Origin: Tautonia sociabilis
Lineage (GTDB): Bacteria; Planctomycetota; Planctomycetia; Isosphaerales; Isosphaeraceae
Length of the DNA: 64,000 nt
Assembly (NCBI RefSeq): GCF_003977685.1
Contig: NZ_RYZH01000010.1
Location: forward strand, 62,001 to 126,000
Direction of reading: 5' to 3'
The number at the start of each line of letters is the position of its first letter. Position 1 is the stretch's first letter. The position numbers and the translations under genes were made by a program. The notes under the pieces were generated by a model, which had not been told where the DNA came from, searched no databases, and saw only the letters and a list, made by a program, of their open reading frames with translations. Positions 19,910 through 29,055 of this stretch are shown here, in pieces.

Positions 19910-21334
19910 TCAGCGCCGGATCGCCTCGCACGAGTCCGAGGACTTGTCTCCGGTCGGCCCGGTCTTGGTCAGGGCCGAGGCGGTGGCGGGCCGATCCCCG
20001 TCGCCCAAGTCGACGTCGACCGACAGGCCCCGGGAGAGGCCGAACGAGAGCCGGACCTTGAACACCGACCGGGGCTCCTCGGGAGCCGGGCTCGGGGCCT
20101 CGGCGGAGGTCGGCCGGACGGCGAGGTCCGGGCCCGGCGAGGGCCGATCACTCGAGGCGGATTGCGGCGTCGTCACCTGCGGCGAGGGGACCGGCTCTCC
20201 ATCGACGAACGGGGAGGAGTCGGTCTGTTCGGCCTCGCGGTCCTTCTCCGTGCGGGGGTCGACCGCCCGTCCCTCGCGGTCAATCGCTCGGGGCAGGTTT
20301 CGGCTCGGCAGGGCCGGCAGGGCCGGCGCGGGGATCGCCGGGGCCGAGACGCCAACGACTGCTGGATCGCTCGGGACGACCTCGACCGGGAAGATCGGCA
20401 GCAGTCCCCAGGGCGTGGCCGCCAGGGCGGTCGGAACGCCCGAGGTCCGGACGACCAGGGCGGGAGCGGTGGGGGAGACGGCGGTGGTCGGGAGCGGCAC
20501 CGCCGGTTGGGCGGTGGGGGGGAGCGGCGAGGGGACGACGACGGCCGCCTTCGGGATCGACTGCGCCCGGGTGATCCGGGCATCGACCGCCGGCTTCGAG
20601 GGCAGGCCTCCCGTCATGGAGGGGGAGATCAGCAGCAGTCGCTCCCGGACGGCGGACTTCCCGTCCTGCGCGGGGGCCGACTCGACGCCGAGGCTGAGGA
20701 TCAGGCCGTGTTCCTTGGGCACGAGCCATTCCCCGCCCATCTCTCGGCGGGAAACCTCGGGGACCTGGACCTTGATCACGCCTCCCCCGGCCTCCGCCGG
20801 AGCCTCGATCACATGGACGGCGGCCACTCGGGAGTCGATGACCTGGACCTGGAGGTGCATCCCCTGGCTCTCCGGACGGCCAACCAGGCGAACCTGGGCT
20901 CCGTCGTCGATCGGAGCGACGACGGGACGGGGAAGAATCGCCCCGTCGGTCTCGGGCGAGGCATCCTTCGTTTCCGCGTTCGGCCCGGCATCGGCCGGCT
21001 CGGCGTGGACGACGAAGTGCCGAGTGGTGCTGGTGCCGATGATGGCCGGGTCGCCGGGGTTCGCCAGCACCTTCGGCGCCGCCACGACCTGGCAGTCGTC
21101 CGAGGAAGTGAAGTGATCGGTCAGGGAGGTCATCGTGGCCTCGTCGGCGATCCAGGCCGAGCTGCCGGCGCGATGGCCGCCGAACTTCAAGCGGGGCTGG
21201 AACTGGGACCTCCAGGAAAGCGTCTCGCAGTCGACCAGTCGGAGCTGGAACGCGATGACCCCCGGGGGCAGGTCTCCGGAGGCCGGCGGCCCCTGGGCGT
21301 CGAGGAGGAGCGGGAGCGCGAGGAGAGCAATCAT
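19910..21334 (-). CDS. secreted protein with a secretin-like segment, unknown function
   Basis: A 474-residue protein. It has a short signal sequence (MIALLALPLLLDAQG) and then a folded-looking region of about 250 residues. Within it, CQVVAAPKVLANPGDPAIIG and VVAPIDDGAQVRLVGRP recall the beta-rich pieces of secretin-family (GspD/PilQ) proteins, and REMGGEWLVPKEHGLILSLG resembles a secretin end strand. The C-terminal 200 residues are proline, valine and alanine-rich and probably disordered. It lacks a convincing full secretin channel domain. It may be an envelope protein related to secretins; otherwise unknown. Confidence 0.7.
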   Translation of the reverse strand: MIALLALPLLLDAQGPPASGDLPPGVIAFQLRLVDCETLSWRSQFQPRLKFGGHRAGSSAWIADEATMTSLTDHFTSSDDCQVVAAPKVLANPGDPAIIGTSTTRHFVVHAEPADAGPNAETKDASPETDGAILPRPVVAPIDDGAQVRLVGRPESQGMHLQVQVIDSRVAAVHVIEAPAEAGGGVIKVQVPEVSRREMGGEWLVPKEHGLILSLGVESAPAQDGKSAVRERLLLISPSMTGGLPSKPAVDARITRAQSIPKAAVVVPSPLPPTAQPAVPLPTTAVSPTAPALVVRTSGVPTALAATPWGLLPIFPVEVVPSDPAVVGVSAPAIPAPALPALPSRNLPRAIDREGRAVDPRTEKDREAEQTDSSPFVDGEPVPSPQVTTPQSASSDRPSPGPDLAVRPTSAEAPSPAPEEPRSVFKVRLSFGLSRGLSVDVDLGDGDRPATASALTKTGPTGDKSSDSCEAIRR

Positions 21335-21550
21335 GCGAGGACCCCCTTCCGTGAAGGCTCAATTACGGACGCGACGGGCCGTCCCAACAGGCGCGCCGGA
21401 CTCTAGCAGGGGTCGGGAAACCCGTCAATCGCAGCATCGAGATCTCCTGATGGGCGCCTCCGTTCCGCCGGGTCTGGCCAAGGGGGCCGGCGTTCTGGTA
21501 GCGTTTCGGGGGGAATCCTCGCACCCCTGCCCCCCGCTCCCCTTCCCGGC

Positions 21551-22684
21551 ATGAGTCTCCGCCTCCGATTCCTGCACACCGCCGACTGGCACCTCGGCCA
21601 ACCGTACCGCAGCCTTCCCCCCGGGCTCGCCTCCCGGCTGAGGGAGGAGCGGCTCTCGGCCGTGGGGAGGCTCCTGTCCCTGGCCGAGCGGCAGGGGGTC
21701 AACCTGGTGCTCGCCGCCGGCGACCAGTTCGACGGTCCGAATCCGGACCCGGACCTGGTCCGGGAGGTGCTCGGAAAGATCGCCGAGCATCCGGGAATCG
21801 AGGTCCACCTGATCCCCGGCAACCATGACCCCGGCGAGCCGGGCTCCATTTACCGCCGGGCCCTGTTCGAGCCGCCGCCGAACCTTCGCGTCCACCTGGA
21901 CGCCTCCCCCGTCCCGCTCCCCGAACGGGGGGCGACCCTGTACCCGTGCCCCTGCGATCGGAGAAGCGGCGACGATCCCCTCTCCTGGATCGGTCCCCGA
22001 CGGCCGGAGGACGGGCTGCGCATCGCCCTGGCGCACGGGTCGCTCCCGGAATGCCTCGACCCGGAGGGCCGCACCTACCCCATCCCCGCCGACGCCCCGA
22101 CTCGGTACGACCTGGACTACGTCGCCCTGGGAGACTGGCACACGGCCAGGCCCGCCCCGGAGCAGCATCCGACGGGCCGGATGTATTACGCCGGCGCGCC
22201 GGAGGTCGGCGGCTGGGACGAGGTCGGGGCGGGGTCGGCGCTGCTCGTCGACCTGGGGGCGGAGGGCGAGCCAGCGATCCGACGCCTCCGCTGCGGCGGG
22301 TTCCGCTGGGACGAGATCACGGTGGAGCTCTACGCCGACGGCGACGTCCTCGCCCTGAATCGGAGGCTCGATCCCCTCAAGGGAGCGGATCGGCTGGTCC
22401 GGCTCCGGGTGTCGGGGAGGCTGTCGGCCTCGGGGAGGGAGGGACTCGATCGGCTGATCGAGGAGAGAGCCCCCGAGTTCGCGGCCCTGCTCCTGAGGGA
22501 CGAGGCGCTGGTCATCGCCGCCGACGGCGATCTGCCGGAGCCGGCCGACCCGATGCTCCGGGAGGCCCTGGCCCGGCTCGTCCGACTCCGGGACGGGGGA
22601 GGGGGGCCGGCCGGGGAACCCCCCGAGGTCGTCTCCCGGGCGATCGAGCTGTTCCGAGCCCTCGCTCCCCGGGAGCAAGATTAA
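21551..22684 (+). CDS. SbcD/YhaO-like DNA repair metallophosphoesterase
   Basis: A 377-residue calcineurin-type phosphoesterase. Metal motifs occur in order: FLHTADWHLG (D-x-H), VLAAGDQFDGP (GD), LIPGNHD (GNHD), RIALAHGS and YVALGDWHTA (the usual GH-x-H becomes GDWH). This arrangement matches the nuclease subunit SbcD/YhaO, which cuts DNA ends with an SbcC/Rad50-type ATPase. No SbcC-like ATPase gene follows, so the partner must lie elsewhere. It is monocistronic by appearance. Confidence 0.85.
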   Translation: MSLRLRFLHTADWHLGQPYRSLPPGLASRLREERLSAVGRLLSLAERQGVNLVLAAGDQFDGPNPDPDLVREVLGKIAEHPGIEVHLIPGNHDPGEPGSIYRRALFEPPPNLRVHLDASPVPLPERGATLYPCPCDRRSGDDPLSWIGPRRPEDGLRIALAHGSLPECLDPEGRTYPIPADAPTRYDLDYVALGDWHTARPAPEQHPTGRMYYAGAPEVGGWDEVGAGSALLVDLGAEGEPAIRRLRCGGFRWDEITVELYADGDVLALNRRLDPLKGADRLVRLRVSGRLSASGREGLDRLIEERAPEFAALLLRDEALVIAADGDLPEPADPMLREALARLVRLRDGGGGPAGEPPEVVSRAIELFRALAPREQD

Positions 22685-22880
22685 GCCGATCCCGGTCCCG
22701 GGGGGACGCCGGTCGCTGGCTTGATTGAGGTCGAGCCCCCCGGGCCGGGTCGGGAACCGATCCCGAGCGACGGGCGAGGGCAGGGCCCGGTCCCTCCGTC
22801 TTTCATCCGGCTTCCCGATTCCCCCCGACGCATCGAGAGATCCCGAGGGATCGCCGACGACTGACGACTGGAGTGTCCCC

Positions 22881-24344
22881 GTGTCCGAGCCGCAGACGCC
22901 CGACTGGGTCCGAGACGCCGTCTTCTATCAGATCTTCCCCGACCGCTTCGCCCGGTCGGATCGGGTGCCGAAGGCCGCCGGGTTGCAGCCCTGGGGGGCG
23001 ACTCCGACGATCCACGGCTACCAGGGCGGGGACCTGCTCGGCGTCTCGGAGCGGCTGGACTACCTGGAAGACCTCGGGGTCAACGCGATCTACTTCACCC
23101 CGGTCTTCCAGTCGGCCTCGAACCACCGATACCACACGCATGATTACTCGAAGGTCGACCCGATGCTCGGGGGGAACGCGGCCCTCCGAGAGCTGCTCGA
23201 CCGGGCGCACGAGCGGGGCATCCGCGTCGTGCTCGACGGGGTGTTCAACCACTGTAGCCGGGGGTTCTTCCCGTTCCACGACCTGCTGGAGAACGGCCAG
23301 GAATCGGCCTACATCGACTGGTTCCACGTCGAGGACTTCCCCCTGACCGCCTACCACCCCGACCAGCCGGCCAACTACGCCTGCTGGTGGGGATTGCATG
23401 CGCTGCCGAAGTTCCGGATCGAGACGCCGGCCGTCCGAGAGTTCCTCTGGGGGGTCGCCCGGAGCTGGATCGACTTCGGAATCGACGGCTGGCGCCTGGA
23501 CGTGCCCCAGGAGATCGACGACGACAGCTTCTGGCGGGAGTTCCGCCGCCGGGTCAAGCAGGGGAACCCCGACGCCTACATCGTGGGGGAGATCTGGGGA
23601 GACGGCTCTCGGTGGCTGAAGGGGGATATGTTCGACGCGGTGATGAATTACATCTTCACCAGGGCGTGCATCACGTTCTTCATCGGGAAGTCGCTCCAGC
23701 GCCGACACCTGGAGCCCGAGCCGCTCCGAGACGCCCAGCCCGCCGACGCCCGAGAGTTCGCCGCTCAGATCGACCGGATGCGCGGGCTCTACCACCCGAA
23801 TGTCAACGCGGTGCTCATGAACCTGCTCGGCAGTCACGACACGGCCCGGTTCCGGACCCTGGCCGGCGGTGACACCTCGGCCGTTCGGCTGGCCTCGCTC
23901 TTTCAGATGACCTTCCCTGGCGCTCCGTGCATCTATTACGGCGACGAGATCGGCATGGAAGGCGGCCATGAACCCGCCTCCCGGGGAGCCTTCCCGTGGG
24001 ACGAGTCGCGCTGGGACCTCTCGCTGCGCGACGACATCCGGCGGTTCACCAGGCTGAGGCACGACGAGCCGGCCCTGCGCCGGGGTTCCTTCGAGACGAT
24101 CTTCGCCGAGGGAAGCGTCTTCGGCTTCCTCCGTCGGCTCGGCGACGACGCGATCGTCGTCCTGCTGAACGCCGGACAGGACGAGCGGATCGTCACCGTC
24201 GCGTTGCCGAAAGAGATCGCCGACGGGACGATGTTCGCCGACCGCCTGGAATCGGGGGCGATCCGGTTGGAATCGGGGGCCCTGCGATCGGTTCGGGTCG
24301 GCCCGAGGAGCGGCCGGGTGCTGGCGGCCGAGGCGAGGCGATGA
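22881..24344 (+). CDS. GH13 alpha-amylase family enzyme, neopullulanase/cyclomaltodextrinase-like
   Basis: A 487-residue protein. It begins with [15 protein letters not shown], typical of the neopullulanase group. The TIM-barrel motifs are present: [23 protein letters not shown] (catalytic nucleophile Asp), [10 protein letters not shown] (acid/base Glu) and [10 protein letters not shown] (third acid). It lacks an N-terminal CBM34 domain, so it is shorter than classical neopullulanases. It hydrolyses alpha-1,4-glucans or maltodextrins, and no signal peptide suggests cytosolic action. The GTG at 22881 with GGAG seven bases upstream was preferred to an upstream TTG whose extra 52 codons are arginine/proline-rich. 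It overlaps the next gene by ATGA. Confidence 0.9.
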   Translation: MSEPQTPDWVRDAVFYQIFPDRFARSDRVPKAAGLQPWGATPTIHGYQGGDLLGVSERLDYLEDLGVNAIYFTPVFQSASNHRYHTHDYSKVDPMLGGNAALRELLDRAHERGIRVVLDGVFNHCSRGFFPFHDLLENGQESAYIDWFHVEDFPLTAYHPDQPANYACWWGLHALPKFRIETPAVREFLWGVARSWIDFGIDGWRLDVPQEIDDDSFWREFRRRVKQGNPDAYIVGEIWGDGSRWLKGDMFDAVMNYIFTRACITFFIGKSLQRRHLEPEPLRDAQPADAREFAAQIDRMRGLYHPNVNAVLMNLLGSHDTARFRTLAGGDTSAVRLASLFQMTFPGAPCIYYGDEIGMEGGHEPASRGAFPWDESRWDLSLRDDIRRFTRLRHDEPALRRGSFETIFAEGSVFGFLRRLGDDAIVVLLNAGQDERIVTVALPKEIADGTMFADRLESGAIRLESGALRSVRVGPRSGRVLAAEARR

Positions 24345-25135
24345 ACCCTCCCCCGCGCTGGCTCTTGCCTCCGGGAGTGGACCCGGCGCTCTGGGAGTAC
24401 TCCCGATCGGATCGGCTCGCCGAGGAGGAGGCCGGCTACTTCGCCGAAGACCCGCTGACTCGGGCCGACGAGGAGATCCTCCGCTCCCGGCTGACGACCC
24501 CCTGCGACCTGATCGACCTCGGGTGTGGGGCGGGCCGCCTGGCGATCAGTTTCGCCAGCAGGGGGTTCCGGGTAACGGCGGTCGACCTGTCGGCCCCGAT
24601 GCTCCGGCAGGTGGGCCGGGCGTCGCAGGCCGAGGGCCTGGCGATCTTTCGGGTCCGCGCGAACCTCTGCCGGCTGGAGGGGCTTCCGGATTCCCGGTTC
24701 GATGCGGCGATCCTGATGTACAGCACCCTGGGGATGATCTCCGGGAGGGAGCAGCGGCGCCGGGCGCTGGCCTCGGCGGCGAGGGTCCTCCGGCCGGGGG
24801 GCGTGCTGGCCCTGCACGCGCACAACCTGTGGCTGCACCTGGCCGACCCGCAGGGGCGTCGCTGGCTGCTCGGCGAGCTGGGCCGGAGGGCGATCGGGCG
24901 GCCGCCGAGCGACCGCCGGATGACCTATCGCGGCATCCCCGGTCTGGCGGTCCACGCCTTCTCCTGGCGGGAGCTGCGGAGCGATCTGCGTTCGGCCGGC
25001 TTCGGCATCGACTCGGTCATCCCCCTGGACGCGAGGACGGCCCGTCCGATCCGATGGACTCGGCTGCTGCACCCGATCCGGGCGGGAGGCTGGATCGTCT
25101 TCTCCCGGTCGAGGGACGGCTCCCGGACGGGCTGA
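24341..25135 (+). CDS. SAM-dependent class I methyltransferase
   Basis: A 264-residue protein. The SAM-binding core is [20 protein letters not shown] followed by [15 protein letters not shown]; motif IV-like [14 protein letters not shown] and [14 protein letters not shown] follow. The substrate is unknown. The ATG overlaps the stop of the amylase gene by 4 bp (ATGA), so translation is coupled; a role in modifying a sugar-derived compound is possible but speculative. The C-terminal part ([20 protein letters not shown]) is consistent with a small-molecule methyltransferase. Confidence 0.85.
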   Translation: MNPPPRWLLPPGVDPALWEYSRSDRLAEEEAGYFAEDPLTRADEEILRSRLTTPCDLIDLGCGAGRLAISFASRGFRVTAVDLSAPMLRQVGRASQAEGLAIFRVRANLCRLEGLPDSRFDAAILMYSTLGMISGREQRRRALASAARVLRPGGVLALHAHNLWLHLADPQGRRWLLGELGRRAIGRPPSDRRMTYRGIPGLAVHAFSWRELRSDLRSAGFGIDSVIPLDARTARPIRWTRLLHPIRAGGWIVFSRSRDGSRTG

Positions 25136-25163
25136 CCGACCGGGCCCGTTCCTTCCCGGCCAC

Positions 25164-26162
25164 TCAGCAGAGGAGGCGTTCCGATTCGGCTGGCACGATC
25201 CGAGGGAACGAGCCGGATCGGTTGGCGATGACGACCCGGAACTCGGCGCTCAGGCGGGCGCGCCGGAGGGCCTCGAGGGCGACATCGATCAGCACGTCGG
25301 CCTCCCGGGAATCGTCCGGGAAGCACGAGACGCCGATGCAGGGGCCCTCCCGGCAGTCGTTCTCGGCGGCCTCGTCAGCGGCTCGGAGGACGGACTCGGC
25401 GATCAGCGGGGCGTTGACGGCGGAGGCGTTCGGCAGAACGACGATGAGCGTCCGAGGGTCGTCCTGCACGACAAGGTCGCTCTCTCGGATCGAATCGAGG
25501 ATCGCTCCCAGGACCGGGTCGGAAGCCCCGTCGACCGCTCGGCTCAGGATCTCGCCGGGGGTCCCGATCGGGCGGTCGAGGCCGAGGGCGAAGACGGTGA
25601 GCGGCTCTCGCCGACGCCGGGAGAGCAAGATCAACTGCCGGAGGAATGGCAGGAGCATCGCCCGGGGCCGGCCGTCGGCCGAGGGGGAAGGGGGGGCGGA
25701 GAGCTTCAGCATCGGCTCCCGACCAAGCAGGCGGTCGACGATCGCGGCGATCGCGCAGAGGGACTCGAGGGACTCGACCTGAGAGGGTCGCGGCCGCCGG
25801 CCGGTTCGGGTCCAGACGGTGAGGCTCCCGAGTTCCTCGCCCCGATATCGCACCGGCATCGTGAACCCCTCCCCGGGAGCGAAGGCGCCCCCAGACGGGG
25901 TGACCAGGATCCGGCGCGCTCCGCCGACCGGTCGAAGCTCGACCCGTCGGGCGCCGGTCAGCTCCATCGCCGTCCGGAGGAACAGCTCGTGGACCTCCTC
26001 CCGACGAGAGGCCGACCCCACCCGGGAGAGGAACCGGGAGAGCGAGCGATGCGGGCCCCGGAAGGCCGGCCAGAACCGCGCTGGGGACCAACCCGATCGG
26101 GTCATCGCGGGGAGGTCGGAAACTTGCGTCGTGATCGTCGCGTCGGGGGGAGATGCCTTCAT
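25164..26162 (-). CDS. GAF plus degenerate GGDEF protein
   Basis: A 332-residue protein. After an arginine-rich start, residues from about 50 to 155 look like a GAF sensor domain (HELFLRTAMELTGARRVELR, LCAIAAIVDRLLG). A diguanylate-cyclase-like fold follows (LLPFLRQLILLSRRRREPLT, then ALGLDRP). The position of the GGDEF active site reads RTLIVVLPNAS, so catalytic residues are absent, while the later IGVSCFPDD strand is kept. It is therefore likely a non-catalytic GGDEF used for binding or signalling. It has a single-gene context, convergent with the methyltransferase and divergent from the lipoprotein. Confidence 0.75.
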   Translation of the reverse strand: MKASPPDATITTQVSDLPAMTRSGWSPARFWPAFRGPHRSLSRFLSRVGSASRREEVHELFLRTAMELTGARRVELRPVGGARRILVTPSGGAFAPGEGFTMPVRYRGEELGSLTVWTRTGRRPRPSQVESLESLCAIAAIVDRLLGREPMLKLSAPPSPSADGRPRAMLLPFLRQLILLSRRRREPLTVFALGLDRPIGTPGEILSRAVDGASDPVLGAILDSIRESDLVVQDDPRTLIVVLPNASAVNAPLIAESVLRAADEAAENDCREGPCIGVSCFPDDSREADVLIDVALEALRRARLSAEFRVVIANRSGSFPRIVPAESERLLC

Positions 26163-26450
26163 GGGACCCTCGGTCCTGGCGGGGCATCGGCCCGACGGCG
26201 ACCGACCCGGCCACGCCCCGAGGGGAGCCTAGGTCGCGGTCTGACGCTCGACAACAAATCCGCCTTGCCGGGATCTGGGCGGCGGCGCAAGATGGGACTC
26301 GCGCCGGCCGTCGGATCGTTCCCATCGCCCGGCGATCCGAACCGAGCCCCCCAGACCGGTTCCCGACCGAGCCGAGAATCCTCCCCCTTCCGTCCCTGCT
26401 CCCCGAACGGTTCGGACCGAATCCCCGTCGAGCTGGAGCAGAGGACCGTC

Positions 26451-27035
26451 ATGATGCGATCCAGGCCCCTCCTGGCCGCGCTGCTCGCGGCGGCAATCGC
26501 CCCGGCGGGCCTGACCGGCTGCGCGACGATCCGCAACCGGACGGTCTACCCCAACCCGATGGTCGTCCACGCCACCAGCTTCGACGCCGCCTGGGACGCC
26601 ACCGTCCACGCGCTGGACGAGGACTTTGAGATCGACGAGGAGAACCGCCTGGCCCGGCGCATCAGTACCTTCCCCGAAACCGCCGCCACGATCGTCGAGC
26701 CCTGGCGGCGAGACTCGATCGGCCTTCGCCAGCGGCTCGAAGCCACCTTGCAGACCTACCGGCGGTTTGCCATCGCCCGGGTCGAGCCGGTGGAGGGGGG
26801 CTTCGAGATCGACGTCGAGGTCTGGAAGGAGCTGGAGTTCCTCGACCGCCCCGAGCGGGCGACCGGCGCCCAGGCCGCATTCCCCCAGGACTACCAGATC
26901 AACCGCTCCCGAGAGGTCATCGGCCCGGTGGCCCCGCCGCTGGGGTGGCTCCCCAAGGGACGCGACTTCGCGCTGGAGCAGCGGATCCTGCGCCGGATCG
27001 AGCGGGAATTGCTCGGCGAGGGGGCCTTCCCTTGA
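26451..27035 (+). CDS. small lipoprotein, unknown function
   Basis: A 194-residue protein. The N-terminus MMRSRPLLAALLAAAIAPAG is followed by LTGCAT, a lipobox, so the mature protein should be lipid-anchored at Cys. The rest has a mixed alpha/beta pattern (DAAWDATVHALDEDFEIDEE, GGFEIDVEVWKELEFLDRP) that looks like a small stand-alone fold; no known family was recognised. Such proteins are frequent in planctomycetes. It starts at ATG 26451; the long open frame upstream is antisense to the divergent GAF/GGDEF gene. Confidence 0.75.
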   Translation: MMRSRPLLAALLAAAIAPAGLTGCATIRNRTVYPNPMVVHATSFDAAWDATVHALDEDFEIDEENRLARRISTFPETAATIVEPWRRDSIGLRQRLEATLQTYRRFAIARVEPVEGGFEIDVEVWKELEFLDRPERATGAQAAFPQDYQINRSREVIGPVAPPLGWLPKGRDFALEQRILRRIERELLGEGAFP

Positions 27036-27068
27036 TCCGATCGGCCGAGAAGAGAAGGCCGGGCCGGC

Positions 27069-28247
27069 TCAGGATGGGTCGACCTCGTTGAGGCGGAGGG
27101 CGACGGCGTAGTAGGCCTCGACCGCGCGTTCAAGCTGGTCGACCTCGATCCATTCATCCTTCGTGTGCGCCTGGGCGATATCGCCGGGACCGAGCACGAG
27201 GGCGGGGATCCCGGCGGCGGCCAGCGGCCCGGCGTCGGTGCCGTAGGGGACGGCGGCCTCCCGGGGGGGGGAGCCGAGGGCATCGGCGAGGGCCGATCGG
27301 ACGGGCTCGACCCAGCCTCGGGAGCACTGGGGAGAGAGCGACGGCATCCGGACCCAGGGCTCGGAGAAGGCGAAAGAGTGCTCGGGGCCCAGGTCGGCCT
27401 CGAGGGCCTGCCGAAGCTCGGATCGAACGCCGTCGACGTCCTCTCCGGGAATGACCCGGCGGTCGAGGTCGATGGCGCACCAGTCCGGGACGACATTGAC
27501 GCTCTGGCCCCCCTCGATCCGGCCGACGGAGAGGGAGGGGGGGCCGAGGATCGGGTCGGTGCGCAGGCCGGGCAGTCGAGCGGCGAAGCGCTCCAGGGAG
27601 GCGAGCACCGGAGCCATCCGGTAGATCGCGTTGACGCCGTCCTGAGGGCGGGAGCTGTGGCAGGCAACCCCCTCGGTGATGACCTTCCAGCGGACGGCCC
27701 CCTTGTGCGCGGTGACGACGTCGAGCATCGTCGGCTCCGCGACGATCGCAAGGTCGACCGCCAGCCCCTGATCGGCCAGCGCCGAGGAGCCGGTATGGGT
27801 GTATTCCTCGTCGACCGTGCAGGCGAGGAGCACCCGGCAGGAGCCGGCGGGGCGCTCCCGGACCAGTCGGGCGAAGGCGGCGAGCATGCTCGCCATCCCT
27901 CCCTTCACGTCACAGGCTCCTCGGCCGTAGACGCGGCCCCCCTCGACCGAGGGGAGGAAGGGCTCGATGGTCATCCCCTCGACGGGGACCGTGTCCTGGT
28001 GCGCGTCCCAGAGCAAGGTCCGGCGCGGGCGGCCGGGAGGCTCGTAGCGGGCGATCAGGTTGTCCCGGCCCGGGGAAACGGTCCGGCGCTCAAACGGAAC
28101 GCCAAGGTCCCGGAAGAAGGCCTCGAGGTAGTCCGAGACACGACCCTCGAAAAAGGGAGGGGCGTCCGGGACGGTTCGACCCATGGGGTTGACGCTCGGC
28201 AGCGCGACGAGGTCACAGAGCAGCGGGAGGACCGTCGGGGCGGGCAC
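27069..28247 (-). CDS. M20 family deacylase, ArgE/DapE-like
   Basis: A 392-residue dinuclear zinc hydrolase. Ligand and catalytic motifs: WDAHQDTVPVEG (His and Asp), YGRGACDVKGGMA (bridging Asp), CTVDEEYTHTGS (catalytic Glu), VAEPT and the C-terminal AQAHTKDEW (His). The dimerisation lid contains ACHSSRPQDGVNAI. Family members deacylate N-acetylornithine or N-succinyl-diaminopimelate; the exact substrate is not resolved. It has a GTG start. Located downstream of efp, it is separated by a strong hairpin, so it probably has its own promoter. Confidence 0.9.
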   Translation of the reverse strand: MPAPTVLPLLCDLVALPSVNPMGRTVPDAPPFFEGRVSDYLEAFFRDLGVPFERRTVSPGRDNLIARYEPPGRPRRTLLWDAHQDTVPVEGMTIEPFLPSVEGGRVYGRGACDVKGGMASMLAAFARLVRERPAGSCRVLLACTVDEEYTHTGSSALADQGLAVDLAIVAEPTMLDVVTAHKGAVRWKVITEGVACHSSRPQDGVNAIYRMAPVLASLERFAARLPGLRTDPILGPPSLSVGRIEGGQSVNVVPDWCAIDLDRRVIPGEDVDGVRSELRQALEADLGPEHSFAFSEPWVRMPSLSPQCSRGWVEPVRSALADALGSPPREAAVPYGTDAGPLAAAGIPALVLGPGDIAQAHTKDEWIEVDQLERAVEAYYAVALRLNEVDPS

Positions 28248-28267
28248 GGGGCTGGGCTCCGAGGTGG

Positions 28268-28322
28268 GCCCGGCCAGCCCGACCGGGTCGTCCCCTCGGG
28301 CAAACCGGTCGGGCCGCCGGGC
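28268..28322 (-). terminator. hairpin downstream of efp
   Basis: Arms GCCCGGC...CCCGACCGG and CCGGTCGGG...GCCGGGC pair with a small interior mismatch; the inner 9 bp are perfect, around an 18-base loop. It lies 29 bp after the efp stop and before the M20 deacylase start. No T-tract is visible. Confidence 0.5.
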
Positions 28323-28350
28323 GACTGGCGGGGAGTGGGATTCGAAAGGA

Positions 28351-28914
28351 TTACTTCACACGCTCGACATACTTGCCATCTCGAGTGTCGATGCGAACCT
28401 TCTCGCCCGGCTCGATGAACGGCGGAACACTGATCTTGAGGCCGGTCTCGGTGGTGGCCTCCTTGTACTGGTTGGTGGCCGTGGCCCCCTTGATCGCCGG
28501 CGGCGTGTCGACAATCGTCTGCTCAACGGTATCGGGCAGCTCGACGGAGACGGGCTTCTCGTCGACGTACCGGACGCTCACCTTCGTGTTCGGCAACAGG
28601 TAGGGCATCGAGCCGCCAATCATGTCGGGCGGGAAGGAGATCTGGTCGAAGGTCGTCGTATCCATGAAAACATGGTCGTCACCCGAGGAATACAGATACT
28701 CGAATTCCTTCGACTCGACGAAGGGCACCTCGATCTGATCGACGGAGCGGAACCGCTTGTCGATGATCGAGCCGGTCTGCATGTTCTTCAGCTTCGCCTG
28801 GACCATCGCCCGGAGGTTGCCGGGGGTGTGGTGGTAGAAGTCGTGGACGATGAAATTGGTGCCGTCCAGCGTGATGACCATTCCCTTGCGGATATCGGTC
28901 GCTTTGATGTTCAT
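28351..28914 (-). CDS. efp: elongation factor P with Asn at the lysine-tip position
   Basis: A 187-residue three-domain EF-P: KOW-like domain I (ATDIRKGMVITLDGTNFIVH), OB domain II, and domain III with TAT-like KGATATNQYKEATTETGLKI. It enters the ribosomal E site to relieve stalling at polyproline stretches. In E. coli the tip reads PGKG and Lys34 is modified by EpmA/EpmB. Here the tip is HTPGNLRAMVQ, with Asn33 in that position and Arg35 nearby, so the standard lysylation cannot occur. The protein is otherwise complete. Confidence 0.95.
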   Translation of the reverse strand: MNIKATDIRKGMVITLDGTNFIVHDFYHHTPGNLRAMVQAKLKNMQTGSIIDKRFRSVDQIEVPFVESKEFEYLYSSGDDHVFMDTTTFDQISFPPDMIGGSMPYLLPNTKVSVRYVDEKPVSVELPDTVEQTIVDTPPAIKGATATNQYKEATTETGLKISVPPFIEPGEKVRIDTRDGKYVERVK

Positions 28915-28952
28915 GGGAAAAGGGAGCGGCAGGAGGGTGGCGGGCCCCTTGG

Positions 28953-28986
28953 GACGTCGGCCCGACGCCGGGCCCGGGCCGACGTC
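28953..28986 (-). terminator. hairpin between O-methyltransferase and efp
   Basis: Perfect 11-bp inverted repeat GACGTCGGCCC / GGGCCGACGTC with a 12-base loop. It lies 70 bp after the O-methyltransferase stop and 39 bp before the efp start. It probably ends the upstream two-gene transcript. No T-tract is visible. Confidence 0.5.
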
Positions 28987-29055
28987 GGCAAGATGTAAGA
29001 ACGTACCCGATCGGGGGCTACGATGGCTAGGCCAGTTCCCCCCGGGGCGGTCGCC

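Noticed and set aside
17939..21406. A plus-strand open frame of more than 1100 codons
   Set aside because: It is antisense to the aminopeptidase and the 19910 gene and out of frame with the SDR; composition is Gly/Arg/Asp-rich with no domain. It results from strong GC bias at codon position 3.
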